DNA of 64,000 nt from Erythrobacter sp. (GTDB lineage Bacteria > Pseudomonadota > Alphaproteobacteria > Sphingomonadales > Sphingomonadaceae), in the NCBI GenBank assembly GCA_024642565.1, contig JAHEAV010000001.1:1-64000 (forward strand), in the 5' to 3' direction. Every line of letters begins with the position of its first letter. The first letter of the stretch is position 1. The notes below the pieces were generated by a model. That model was given only the letters and a program-made list of their open reading frames with translations, was not told the DNA's origin and made no database searches. The position numbers and the translations under genes are program-made. Below are positions 17,001 through 24,976 of this stretch, one piece after another.

Positions 17001-18131
17001 TCAAACAGCCCCGGCGGGCGTTGGGGGCGGCGTTCCTGAAGGGGCGGACTTCGCTCTTGGCTTCGCTTTCGGCTTAGGCTTCGGTTCTGCCGCATCATCC
17101 GCCGATGTTCCGCACGCCATGCAGAAACGGAAAAATGCCATCTTGCGTGCATCGCATTTTGCGCAGTGATCGAACAGTGTCATGCCGCAATGGACGCAAA
17201 AGTTGGACTCGCTGCCTTCCATCGATGCAATCGGGCGATCGCAACCAGGACATACCTTGGCGGCCATTTTCTTGAACGCTTCGTCATGGCTGACCAGTTT
17301 GCGCCGTTCCTGTTCCGCCTGTGCCTCTACTTCACGGCGCTGCTCGAGATAATTGCGCATATTCTTGATCAGGAAATGACCGGCGGCAAAGGTCAGGATA
17401 ATCCCGACACCATAGCGGACATAGCCGCCGTAGCTTGGCAGATAGGGCACCAGTTCAACAAAGAAAACAAACACCGCTGCCAGCACGAAGCCGCGGGAAA
17501 GTGGCCAGTAATCGCCGTGGCGCTTCCTCACCGCCATCCAGGCGGCGAGCAGGAGCATGGGAAGGCAGATCGCCAGTCTCAGCAGGAATATCCGTAACTC
17601 CTGCCAGAATTGTGCCCGTTCATAAGCTGGCAGTGACGTGGCTTCGAGTTGGTATTGTCGGTCGGTCAGTTCGCTTTCGCGCTGGCCAAGCGGCACGATC
17701 TCATTCTCGAGCGCATCGATCCGCTGCTGCGCTGCGCGTTCGTTGCCCTTGAGTTGCTCCAACAGGCGAGTCCGTTGCAGGACTTCGGGGTCCTGCCCCG
17801 GGTCCGTCGTGGCCGTGCGGGCGCTGATCCATGCCTGGAAAGTCTCGCTGCCAGTGCGGGAAGCCTTTTGCGCCTGATTGAGCTGCAATCGTTCAATCGC
17901 CAGCCTGTCTTCTATCGCTCCGCGGCGGATGCCGATATCCGACAGTTCCTTGCGCACTTCGGTGAGCTGCGGGCTTTCGGCAAACTGTTCGGGAGTCACG
18001 GTTCTTTCGACCTGTGGCAGATCGCCGATCACCAGATTCCCGAAGCCGATGATGAAGCCGGCGAAGACTACCGACACCAGCCACAGCACGATGCTGTAAG
18101 CCCGTTCTGGTACGCGCACACCTTTCATCAT
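17001..18131 (-). CDS. Membrane protein with coiled coil and zinc-ribbon pairs
   Basis: 376 residues, not a family I can name. One membrane segment lies at about 12-36, followed by a long charged helical region (about 50-165, likely coiled coil) and three closely spaced membrane segments at about 182-256. Four CxxC pairs follow: CPGC 294-297, CVHC 312-315, CAKC 323-326 and CMAC 337-340, enough for two zinc ribbons. The tail is Lys/Pro/Ala-rich (PKPKPKAKPRAK). A good AGGGAG ribosome site precedes ATG 18131. It sits between leuC (57 bases upstream) and the 54-residue peptide and leuD. Confidence 0.75.
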   Translation of the reverse strand: MMKGVRVPERAYSIVLWLVSVVFAGFIIGFGNLVIGDLPQVERTVTPEQFAESPQLTEVRKELSDIGIRRGAIEDRLAIERLQLNQAQKASRTGSETFQAWISARTATTDPGQDPEVLQRTRLLEQLKGNERAAQQRIDALENEIVPLGQRESELTDRQYQLEATSLPAYERAQFWQELRIFLLRLAICLPMLLLAAWMAVRKRHGDYWPLSRGFVLAAVFVFFVELVPYLPSYGGYVRYGVGIILTFAAGHFLIKNMRNYLEQRREVEAQAEQERRKLVSHDEAFKKMAAKVCPGCDRPIASMEGSESNFCVHCGMTLFDHCAKCDARKMAFFRFCMACGTSADDAAEPKPKPKAKPRAKSAPSGTPPPTPAGAV

Positions 18132-18188
18132 TTCCTGCTCCCTTGCATTGCTACGGGCTACTCAGTGCCGGGTATCATGTAAAGTAAC

Positions 18189-19622
18189 CTAGCCGGTCAA
18201 TTCCCTGACATCGGTAAGGTGCCCGGTCACCGCCGCTGCGGCTGCCATTGCGGGCGACATCAGGTGAGTACGGGCGCCCGGACCTTGCCGACCGACAAAA
18301 TTGCGGTTGGAAGTGGAAGCGCAGCGTTCGCCCGGCGGCACCTTGTCGGGATTCATGCCGAGGCAGGCCGAGCAGCCCGGTTCGCGCCATTCAAACCCCG
18401 CATCAATAAAAATCCGGTCGAGCCCTTCGGCTTCGGCCTGGGCTCTCACCAGTCCTGACCCTGGCACCACGATAGCCCATTTTACCCCTTCGGCCTTGCG
18501 CCGACCACGCAGGACTTCGGCGGCGGCGCGCAGGTCTTCGATCCGGCTGTTGGTGCAGCTGCCGATGAAGATATTCTCCACCGCCACATCCGACAGCAAT
18601 TGTCCGGGGGTGAGCCCCATATACGTCAGGCTCTTCGCGGCGGCCGCCTGTTTGGAGGGATCGGCAAAGCTAGCAGGATCGGGAACCACGCCGCCAATTG
18701 GCACCACATCCTCGGGGCTGGTGCCCCAGGTAACCGTCGGTTCGACCGCAGTCGCATCGATCCGCACGCTCTTGTCGAATGTCGCGCCGGGGTCGGTGGG
18801 GAGGGAGCGCCACCATTTCAGCGCCGCGTCCCAATCGGCGCCTTTTGGTGCGAGCGGGCGACCCTGAAGATAGGAAAAGGTCTTCTCGTCCGGCGCGATC
18901 AGTCCGGCGCGGGCGCCAGCTTCGATCGACATATTGCAAACGGTAAGCCGCCCTTCGATGCTCATTTCTTCAAAAACGCGGCCGCGATATTCAATGACAT
19001 GGCCAGTGCCCCCTGCCGTGCCGATCACGCCGATGATGTGCAGGATCAGGTCTTTGGGTGTAACGCCGGCACCCAAGACCCCGTCGACCACCACTTCCAG
19101 CGTTCTGGATCGTTTGAGCAGCAGGGTCTGCGTGGCAAGCACATGCTCAACCTCGCTGGTGCCGATACCGAAGGCGAGCGCACCGATCCCGCCATGCGCA
19201 GCGGTGTGCGAATCCCCGCAGACGATGGTGGAACCGGGCAGCGAGAATCCCTGTTCCGGGCCGACCACGTGGACAATGCCCTGCTCCGCCGCGTTGGCAT
19301 CGATGTAGCGGATGCCGAAGGCCGGGGCATTGGCCTCCAGCGCTTCGAGCTGCGCCGCGCTTTGCGGATCGGCGATGGGAACACGCTGGCCCCGATCATC
19401 CAGCCGCGGGGTCGTCGGCAGATTATGGTCTGGCACCGCAAGCGTCAGATCAGGGCGCCGCACTTTGCGTCCGGCCAGCCTTAGCGCTTCGAAGGCCTGG
19501 GGGCTGGTGACTTCGTGGACCAGATGCCGGTCAATGAACACCAGGCTGGTGCCATCCTCCCGGGTTTCCACCACGTGAGCGTCCCAGATCTTGTCATAAA
19601 GTGTGCGCGGTTTGCTTGCCAT
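18189..19622 (-). CDS. leuC: 3-isopropylmalate dehydratase large subunit
   Basis: 477 residues. The three [4Fe-4S] cysteines are C356 (GSCTNSR), C417 and C420 ([12 protein letters not shown]). The aconitase-fold signature [19 protein letters not shown] lies at 136-154. It forms the heterodimer with LeuD. The start faces the divergent thioesterase gene across 100 bases. No leucine-rich leader peptide or T-box is visible upstream, so regulation is not by an obvious attenuator. Confidence 0.97.
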   Translation of the reverse strand: MASKPRTLYDKIWDAHVVETREDGTSLVFIDRHLVHEVTSPQAFEALRLAGRKVRRPDLTLAVPDHNLPTTPRLDDRGQRVPIADPQSAAQLEALEANAPAFGIRYIDANAAEQGIVHVVGPEQGFSLPGSTIVCGDSHTAAHGGIGALAFGIGTSEVEHVLATQTLLLKRSRTLEVVVDGVLGAGVTPKDLILHIIGVIGTAGGTGHVIEYRGRVFEEMSIEGRLTVCNMSIEAGARAGLIAPDEKTFSYLQGRPLAPKGADWDAALKWWRSLPTDPGATFDKSVRIDATAVEPTVTWGTSPEDVVPIGGVVPDPASFADPSKQAAAAKSLTYMGLTPGQLLSDVAVENIFIGSCTNSRIEDLRAAAEVLRGRRKAEGVKWAIVVPGSGLVRAQAEAEGLDRIFIDAGFEWREPGCSACLGMNPDKVPPGERCASTSNRNFVGRQGPGARTHLMSPAMAAAAAVTGHLTDVRELTG

Positions 19623-19722
19623 GCGGCCGGATTAGCGGCTTATCGGCAACAGTAGCAAGCAGAGTTGGGCACAAGAAATTTGTGTCATGGAAAAGAAAGC
19701 TTTCAGTGCTTAACTTACAACC

Positions 19723-20124
19723 ATGTCAGCAAAGCCATATACTTTCCCGATCAGCATCCTGCCCGCCGATATCGATTTCATGGGCCATGTGAACAATGCC
19801 CGCTATCTGGGCTGGGTGCAGGACGCTGTGCTTTCGCACTGGCGCAATATCGCGCCCCCTGATGCTGTCGCCAGTCGGGCCTGGGTCGCGCTCAAGCACG
19901 AAATCACTTACCGTAAGCCCGCTTTTCTTGATGACGAGGTGTTTGCCCGCACGGTTCTGGAAAGCACGAAAGGGGCACGCGCCTTTTACAACACAGTGAT
20001 TCAGCGCGGCGAGGAAGTTTTGGCAGAAATCCAGTCGAGCTGGTGCTGCATTGATGCGGAAACCCTGCGCCCCGCACGCATCGGCGAAGAAATCGCCCGG
20101 TTCTTCTTTCCCAAGGACACTTAG
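19723..20124 (+). CDS. Acyl-CoA thioesterase, 4HBT hot-dog fold
   Basis: 133 residues with the 4-hydroxybenzoyl-CoA thioesterase signature DIDFMGHVNNARYLGW near the N-terminus, whose Asp is the catalytic type. It hydrolyses an acyl-CoA; YbgC/FadM-like enzymes are the nearest types. The substrate is unknown. It is divergent from leuC and 17 bases upstream of crtZ, so it is probably co-transcribed with the carotenoid gene. Confidence 0.85.
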   Translation: MSAKPYTFPISILPADIDFMGHVNNARYLGWVQDAVLSHWRNIAPPDAVASRAWVALKHEITYRKPAFLDDEVFARTVLESTKGARAFYNTVIQRGEEVLAEIQSSWCCIDAETLRPARIGEEIARFFFPKDT

Positions 20125-20141
20125 TCTATAAGGGGCGAGCC

Positions 20142-20660
20142 ATGAATATCCTTGCGCCTTTGTCCATCGTTATTGCCAGCATCCTTGTGATGGAATGGGT
20201 CGCCTGGGCGAGCCATAAATACATCATGCACGGGTTTGGCTGGGCCTGGCACCGCGATCATCACGAACCGCATGACAAGGCGCTGGAAAAGAATGATCTC
20301 TTCGGACTTGTCGGCGCCGCCATCAGCATATCCATGTTTGCGTTGGGTTCGCCGATGGTTCTGGGCGCGGATGCCTGGTGGCCCGCCACCTGGATCGGGC
20401 TGGGCGTTCTGGGATACGGAATCATCTATACGCTGGTCCATGACGGGCTGGTCCACCAGCGCTACTTCAAATATGTGCCGCGTGGCGGTTATGCCAAGCG
20501 GTTGGTGCAGGCGCACAAGCTGCACCATGCCACAGTGGGCAAGGAAGGCGGCGTCAGTTTCGGATTCGTTTTTGCCGGCGATCCGGCCAAACTGAAAGCC
20601 GAACTGAAACGTCAGAGAGAAGCCGGCATTGCCGTAGTGCGGGAAAGTCTGGGCGCCTGA
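20142..20660 (+). CDS. crtZ: Beta-carotene 3-hydroxylase
   Basis: 172 residues, four membrane helices. All four di-iron histidine motifs are present: H25-x4-H30, H37-x2-H40-H41, H100-x4-H105 and H125-x2-H128-H129. CrtZ hydroxylates the beta-ionone rings of beta-carotene to give zeaxanthin, consistent with a pigmented sphingomonad. AGGGGCGAG gives the ribosome site before ATG 20142. Other carotenoid genes are not in the window. Confidence 0.95.
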   Translation: MNILAPLSIVIASILVMEWVAWASHKYIMHGFGWAWHRDHHEPHDKALEKNDLFGLVGAAISISMFALGSPMVLGADAWWPATWIGLGVLGYGIIYTLVHDGLVHQRYFKYVPRGGYAKRLVQAHKLHHATVGKEGGVSFGFVFAGDPAKLKAELKRQREAGIAVVRESLGA

Positions 20661-20697
20661 ACGGCGGGCCAGGATGACAGCGGGCCAGGGTGACAAA

Positions 20698-20714
20698 GGT
20701 GACACTGTGTCACC
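20698..20714. repeat. Perfect palindrome GGTGACA-CTG-TGTCACC
   Basis: Seven-base arms around a 3-base centre, 38 bases after the crtZ stop, next to two near-copies of GGGCCAGGRTGACA (from 20667 and 20683). It could be the hairpin of a weak terminator (followed by TTTTCCC at 20721) or a protein-binding site. Nothing in the sequence decides between them. Confidence 0.4.
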
Positions 20715-20897
20715 CAGTGATTTTCCCGTAAATATATGAAATATATAGAAATTAAACCAAGGGTGCCGGGTTACACCTGATGGCACACCAATGGGCTGGA
20801 AGGCAGTTTCGGATCAACATTTGTAAAGAGCCGCTTGGCGCCTAACGAACTTGCAGACTGTAGGAAACTGGCGAATTTCGGTGCCGTTGCTGATGAC

Positions 20898-21245
20898 TTA
20901 TTCATTGCGGGTGGCGATCCATCCACCCGCGAACACCAGAATTGCGATCGAAAGGTAATACCAAGGGGCGCCAAGGGTTGCCCAAGTTATCACGGCGCCC
21001 GCCGCCATGGCGGTGAGCGCGGCGGTCTTGGCTGGGCGGGAAATCGCCCGCCGTTCGCGCCAGTCGCGCAATTGGGGGCCCCATTTGGGATGGTCCAGAA
21101 TTCTGCGTTCCCAATCGGGATTGCTGCGCGCAAAACAAAATACCGCCAACAGCAGGAACGGCACAGTGGGCATTATCGGCAACACGGCACCGACCACAGC
21201 CAGGCCCACTGAAACAAGGCCGCCGGCAAGATAAAGCGGCCGCAT
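20898..21245 (-). CDS. DUF454 (YbaN-like) inner-membrane protein
   Basis: 115 residues, a hydrophobic hairpin at the N-terminus (LPIMPTVPFLLLAVFCFARS is the DUF454 signature), a polar middle (DWERRILDHPKWGPQLRDW) and two further membrane segments. Function is unknown in the family. It starts 1 base after the sufE stop and is the last gene of the long psp-side transcript; 237 gene-free bases separate it from crtZ. Confidence 0.85.
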   Translation of the reverse strand: MRPLYLAGGLVSVGLAVVGAVLPIMPTVPFLLLAVFCFARSNPDWERRILDHPKWGPQLRDWRERRAISRPAKTAALTAMAAGAVITWATLGAPWYYLSIAILVFAGGWIATRNE

Positions 21246-21246
21246 C

Positions 21247-21657
21247 TCAGGTCGCTGTGGCCAACCGGGTCGCGTGATCGCGGACCAGTGCGATCATATT
21301 CGGCACGCCCTGGGTGCGATTGGAGGAAAGCTGATTCTTGAGATCGAACGGTTCGAGCACGGCGGCAATGTCCATCGCCGCGATTTCCGCGGCGGGCCGG
21401 TTCTGCACGGCGGCAATGACCAGAGCGACAATGCCCTTGGTGATCGCGGCATTGCTATCCGCCAGAAAATGCAGTGTTCCATCGCTGGCGGTCGGATAGA
21501 CCCAGACACTGGCGGAACACCCGCGCACCAGTGTGGCATCGGTTTTGAGCGCGTCTGGCATCGGTTCGAGTTCGCGGCCAAGTTCGATCAGCAGGCGATA
21601 GCGTTCGTCACCTTCGAGGAAGTCATATTCTTCGGCTATATCGTCAATTGTGCGCAT
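21247..21657 (-). CDS. sufE: SufE-family sulfur acceptor
   Basis: 136 residues. C47 in VRGCSASVWV is the conserved persulfide-accepting cysteine, and the family start IDDIAEEYDFLEG is intact. SufE accepts sulfur from the SufS desulfurase for Fe-S cluster assembly. No other suf gene is nearby. It lies 24 bases after the last small psp-array gene in the same direction, an unusual place for sufE. Confidence 0.92.
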   Translation of the reverse strand: MRTIDDIAEEYDFLEGDERYRLLIELGRELEPMPDALKTDATLVRGCSASVWVYPTASDGTLHFLADSNAAITKGIVALVIAAVQNRPAAEIAAMDIAAVLEPFDLKNQLSSNRTQGVPNMIALVRDHATRLATAT

Positions 21658-21681
21658 GGCGCAGCGTCTAGCAGGCCGGTG

Positions 21682-21933
21682 TCAGAGGTCCACCCCGTTG
21701 GCGATGGCTTCCAGTTTGCGGATACGTTCCTTGAGATCGGCAATCTCGATCCGGGCCATGCCAATACCCGGGCCACGCTCGATTTCGTTGAAAGAGCCGC
21801 CCAGATCAGCGGTGACCCGCTCAAGCTCGTGTTCCTTGAGTGCCAGCCAACCCTGCCACCCGCGCAGGGCGGTCAGGGCAATCAGCCCGAGCCCGGCGAA
21901 GGCGGTTGCAGCAATAATGATCTGTTCGCTCAT
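21682..21933 (-). CDS. Small psp-operon membrane protein 5
   Basis: 83 residues. An N-terminal membrane segment (about 5-25) is followed by a charged helical region and ends with IADLKERIRKLEAIANGVDL. The C-terminal RIRKLEAIA matches the RVRVLERIVT motif of the three preceding genes in shortened form. It is probably a diverged PspB-like paralogue. The gene is separated from the previous one by 42 bases, the widest spacing inside the array. Confidence 0.7.
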   Translation of the reverse strand: MSEQIIIAATAFAGLGLIALTALRGWQGWLALKEHELERVTADLGGSFNEIERGPGIGMARIEIADLKERIRKLEAIANGVDL

Positions 21934-21975
21934 TGTCCCGGTCCTCCTTCTAACTCTGGTCTCATTCGGGCTGGT

Positions 21976-22260
21976 CTATTGGTCACGCAGCCGTTCGATT
22001 TCATCGGAAATGGCGCGCGAATTGCGGCCTTCGGTGCTGTTGGCATCGGTCGCGATGCGTTCGAGCACCTTGATCCGTTCGCGCAGGTCCATGACTTCGC
22101 CCTGCAGTTCCCTTTCGCGGCTGCTGATCTGCGCGGTTTGCGTGTGGTCATCGCTGCGCGACAGTTTGCGGCTGCGGCTGCCGCTTGGATGGCGCGACCG
22201 AAAAACATTGGCCACTGCCGATATGATGACGATCAGGACGATGGCTTCAGCCCAATTCAT
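21976..22260 (-). CDS. Small psp-operon membrane protein 4 (PspB-like)
   Basis: 94 residues: an N-terminal membrane anchor (about 4-20), a basic Ser/Arg linker, then a helix with MDLRERIKVLERIATDA and an ending EIERLRDQ. RIKVLERIATD aligns with the other array members and with E. coli PspB (ERIQALESILD, from memory). The start overlaps the stop of the gene before it (ATGA). Function is inferred only from the motif and context. Confidence 0.72.
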   Translation of the reverse strand: MNWAEAIVLIVIISAVANVFRSRHPSGSRSRKLSRSDDHTQTAQISSRERELQGEVMDLRERIKVLERIATDANSTEGRNSRAISDEIERLRDQ

Positions 22261-22559
22261 GTTCGTTCTTCCTCTTTGCCCGTGGGCAATGCCTGCCCGG
22301 ACGTTTCGCGTAGATTTTCAATTTGCAGGGCCAGATCCTGGCCGCGATCGGTGGCGAGGCGTTCCAGCACGCGGACACGCTGTTCAAGCCGTTCGATCTT
22401 CCCTTTCGAAGCCGCGTCCGGATTGCCGCTATGCTGCCGGTCCAGCGCTTCGCGCCGCTCGCGATGTTGCAATGTGCGCTTGTGCATCGAATTGATGGTC
22501 CCAAACAGGATCAGCGCTGCAACGATCACGAAGCCGAAGACGATAGCCAGTTCACCCAT
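22257..22559 (-). CDS. Small psp-operon membrane protein 3 (PspB-like)
   Basis: 100 residues: a membrane anchor at about 4-22, a basic segment (HKRTLQHRERRE), then a coiled-coil-like helix with EQRVRVLERLATDRGQDLAL and a C-terminal QIENLRE. It shares the VLER-x-x-TDRG-x-D-x-A motif with members 1 and 2. Both ends overlap its neighbours (TAATG upstream, ATGA downstream), which indicates coupled translation. Confidence 0.75.
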   Translation of the reverse strand: MGELAIVFGFVIVAALILFGTINSMHKRTLQHRERREALDRQHSGNPDAASKGKIERLEQRVRVLERLATDRGQDLALQIENLRETSGQALPTGKEEERT

Positions 22560-22897
22560 TATGCCTGCTCCTTCTTGCCAATATTGAGCGGCACACCCAC
22601 ATCGCTGCTACGCTGGTCACGCAAGGCCTCGATCTGGGTTGCGACATCATAGCCGCGATCGGTGACGATCTTTTCGAGCACGATCAGCCGATCGGTCATC
22701 TTGTCCAGCTGGCTGTGCAGCGCCCTGTTTTCTTCGCGCAGCTTGGTGGTTTCCTTGCTGTCGGTGCGCGTGGTCTTGCCGCCCCACTCATCCTCCAGTG
22801 GATAGCCATGCCGGGCACGGATCCAGTTGTTGATGATCCACCCGCCAGTGCTGAGTGCTATGATGGCAATGACAAATGTCGGGCTGCCCCAATCCAT
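22559..22897 (-). CDS. Small psp-operon membrane protein 2 (PspB-like)
   Basis: 112 residues. A membrane anchor at about 6-25 is followed by a polar linker and a long coiled-coil-like helix (KLREENRALHSQLDKMTD) leading into RLIVLEKIVTDRGYDVATQI and EALRD. The last part is nearly identical to member 1, so the two are recent paralogues over their C-terminal halves while the linkers differ. The start overlaps the stop of member 1 by one base (TAATG). Confidence 0.77.
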   Translation of the reverse strand: MDWGSPTFVIAIIALSTGGWIINNWIRARHGYPLEDEWGGKTTRTDSKETTKLREENRALHSQLDKMTDRLIVLEKIVTDRGYDVATQIEALRDQRSSDVGVPLNIGKKEQA

Positions 22898-23208
22898 TAT
22901 GCATTCTCCTGCCGGGTCACGCGCAGCGGCACGCCGGTATCGCGGTTTTCTACGGCGCGGGTATCGCGCAAGGCTTCGATCTGGGTTGCAATGTCATAGC
23001 CGCGATCGGTGACGATCCGTTCGAGAACCCGAACGCGTTCTTCCAGTTCTTTCGAATGGGCTGCGTATTGGGCTGCTTTTTCCGCAGTGGCCGTGGCGGT
23101 GCTGCTGATCTGCATCTCGGCAATTTTCTGCTGATGTTTGGTCCAGATCGCCACAATGGGAATAGACAAGGCAAGGATCGGAATAAGTGAAAAGACGATG
23201 TCTTCCAT
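22897..23208 (-). CDS. Small psp-operon membrane protein 1 (PspB-like)
   Basis: 103 residues: an N-terminal anchor at about 3-22, an Ala/Thr-rich linker, then KELEERVRVLERIVTDRGYD and IATQIEALRD. The motif corresponds to the C-terminal helix of PspB. It lies 26 bases after the pspC stop and starts the array of five small membrane proteins. Probable topology: N-terminus in the membrane, helix in the cytoplasm. Confidence 0.77.
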   Translation of the reverse strand: MEDIVFSLIPILALSIPIVAIWTKHQQKIAEMQISSTATATAEKAAQYAAHSKELEERVRVLERIVTDRGYDIATQIEALRDTRAVENRDTGVPLRVTRQENA

Positions 23209-23234
23209 CAGTGTGTCCCCTTGGATTTGCGCGA

Positions 23235-23609
23235 TCAGCGCAGTCGTTCGATTTCAGCGTTGAGGCGCGGATTGCTGGAAACATAGTAGGTTTCCACATC
23301 GGCCAGGCGGCGATCCACATCGCGGAACCGTGCGCGAATTTCGCGGGCGGTACGCTGCGGGCTCTGGCGGACGCGCTGCCAGTATTTCTGTTCATCGGGT
23401 TCGACATAGAGGTGCGGCGGCTTCTTGTTGAGCAGAATGCCCGCGATGAAATAGGCCGGGATCGCAATGCCGGTGCTGAATGCCAGGATGATTGCGCCCA
23501 AGCGAACCCACAGGGCGTTGACCCCGGTGTAATCGGCAATGCCGGCACAGACACCCATCAGCTTCGCGTTCTGTTTGTCCTTGTAGAGCGTGGTGCGTTC
23601 GCTGGTCAT
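23235..23609 (-). CDS. pspC: Phage shock protein C
   Basis: 124 residues. The PspC domain signature GVCAGIADYTGVNALWVRLG occupies about 20-40 and is followed by the membrane segment (about 41-65). The C-terminal cytoplasmic part ends RRLADVETYYVSSNPRL, the LE-x-YVTS-type motif also known in enterobacterial PspC. PspC senses envelope stress with PspB and recruits PspA. Its start overlaps the pspB stop (ATGA). Confidence 0.93.
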   Translation of the reverse strand: MTSERTTLYKDKQNAKLMGVCAGIADYTGVNALWVRLGAIILAFSTGIAIPAYFIAGILLNKKPPHLYVEPDEQKYWQRVRQSPQRTAREIRARFRDVDRRLADVETYYVSSNPRLNAEIERLR

Positions 23610-23905
23610 GATTGCATTCCTTTCTTTTCAGCCAGCAGGCGATCCAATTCGCGCAGGGGCTGGTTGTCTAAGTCGCGGTCATGCATCAGCCGGGCCGAAT
23701 GGAAGTCCGGGTTATCCGATGCGACCAGCCGTTCGACCGTATCCATCCGGTCATCAAGGCGCTTGGCGAGCTGGTAAAGCTCGTCCAGCAGAACCTCGTC
23801 GTCGCTGGTGATGGTTGCTGCCGTCTTCCACCGCGTGATGTAATGCAGCACAATCCAGGGCAGGCCGATAAAAATGGCCGGTATGACAAAAATTTCGGAG
23901 CCCAT
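23606..23905 (-). CDS. pspB: Phage shock protein B
   Basis: 99 residues. A membrane segment at about 5-24 (IFVIPAIFIGLPWIVLHYIT) is followed by a helix with QLAKRLDDRMDTVERLVASD, equivalent to the PspB helix and ESIL motif. It is slightly longer than enterobacterial PspB (about 74 residues). It acts with PspC in signalling to PspA. It lies 3 bases after pspA and overlaps pspC. Confidence 0.9.
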   Translation of the reverse strand: MGSEIFVIPAIFIGLPWIVLHYITRWKTAATITSDDEVLLDELYQLAKRLDDRMDTVERLVASDNPDFHSARLMHDRDLDNQPLRELDRLLAEKKGMQS

Positions 23906-23908
23906 GGA

Positions 23909-24595
23909 TCAATCCTTCTTCTTGCTGGTGCCGCCCATGGCGGCTTTCATGGCTTCCAGTTCCTCGTCGATCTGGTCGGCGCCTTCCAGCGCCGCGATCT
24001 CGTCCGAGAGGCTGGGGGTGTTGCTGCCATCGGCGATGCTTAACGCATCGGCGCGGCCTTCGGCATAATCGACCCGGCGTTCCAGCTGGTCAAAACGCGA
24101 ATGCGCGTCATCGACCCTTTCCGAGGTCAGCAAGGTGCGCAACTTCACGCGATTTTCGGCACTTTCCAGACGGGCTGCAATGGCCGTCTGGCGGCTGCGG
24201 GCTTCGCGCAGGCGGTTCTGCAATTTGGCGATATCCTGCTCATAAGCGCGCAGGGCATCGTCAAGCACCGTGATTTCAGCTGTCAGCTGTTCGGCCATGT
24301 CGGAGGCCTTCTTCTTTTCCACCAGAGCCGCGCGGGCCAGGTCTTCGCGATCCTTGCTCAGCGCCAGCTGGGCTTTTTCGCCCCAGTCCGCCTGAAGCTT
24401 GTCCAGCTTGACCGTGTGCCGGTGCATTTCCTTCTGGTCCGCAATGGTGCGGGCCGCACTCGCGCGCACTTCGACCAGCGTTTCCTCCATCTCGAGGATG
24501 ATCATCCGGATCATCTTGGCGGGATCATCCGCCTTGTCCAGCATGTCATTGAAGTTGGCGGCGATGATATCACGTGTGCGACTGAAAATTCCCAT
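23909..24595 (-). CDS. pspA: Phage shock protein A (PspA/IM30 family)
   Basis: 228 residues from ATG 24595 (MGIFSRTRDIIAANFNDMLD), the start expected for the family and preceded by GGAG ten bases upstream. It is all helical, with the long coiled coil typical of PspA/IM30/Vipp1 proteins. It inhibits PspF in unstressed cells and coats damaged inner membrane under stress. The same frame is open upstream to another ATG at 24778, so a 289-residue form is possible (see the next feature). Confidence 0.95.
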   Translation of the reverse strand: MGIFSRTRDIIAANFNDMLDKADDPAKMIRMIILEMEETLVEVRASAARTIADQKEMHRHTVKLDKLQADWGEKAQLALSKDREDLARAALVEKKKASDMAEQLTAEITVLDDALRAYEQDIAKLQNRLREARSRQTAIAARLESAENRVKLRTLLTSERVDDAHSRFDQLERRVDYAEGRADALSIADGSNTPSLSDEIAALEGADQIDEELEAMKAAMGGTSKKKD

Positions 24596-24778
24596 TAAGG
24601 GTACTCCGGTGAAGTTGAATTCGCTGGGGTTGCTGGAACGGCTCTGCGTCGGAGTGGGGCTGCGGCGCAGCCGTTCCACTTCGCTTTCGAGACGCGATGC
24701 GGTTTTGCGGGCCGGAGCATTGTCCGGGGGGGAGACACGCTCCGGCCCTAGGGGGTTGATGTCAGGCCGGTCGGTCAT
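24596..24778 (-). other. In-frame upstream extension of pspA
   Basis: 61 codons in frame with pspA and without a stop, from ATG 24778 (MTDRPDINPLGPERV) through a basic, Ser/Pro-rich stretch with a short helix (TASRLESEVERLRR). ATG 24778 overlaps the stop of the 50-residue peptide gene (ATGA), as expected for a coupled start. Translation from it would give PspA with an N-terminal tail, while the internal GGAG and ATG at 24595 would give normal PspA. Which start is used cannot be told from sequence. Confidence 0.5.
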
Positions 24779-24927
24779 GCCAGTTCCACACTTTCGCAAC
24801 TGATCGTTGCGGCAAACGCGGTGTTGGCCTGCATCTGGGTGGAAAGCGCCACAAATGCCATCATCGCCAGAATGCTGGCAGCGGCGGCCTGGCCCAATTT
24901 GGTCTGGAAGAAGCGGCGGTTGTACAT
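24775..24927 (-). CDS. 50-residue exported or membrane peptide ahead of pspA
   Basis: 50 codons from ATG 24927, with a strong GGGAGG site 8 bases upstream. It has a basic start (MYNRRFFQTKLGQ), a hydrophobic segment (about 14-32) and an end containing one Cys (ATISCESVELA). It reads like a secreted or single-pass peptide. It is the first gene after the sigma-54 promoter and overlaps the upstream pspA start (ATGA). The function is unknown. Confidence 0.7.
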   Translation of the reverse strand: MYNRRFFQTKLGQAAAASILAMMAFVALSTQMQANTAFAATISCESVELA

Positions 24928-24976
24928 TTCAAAATCCTCCCGAACGGTGATGTTCGATTTGTGTTGTTCACCATTC

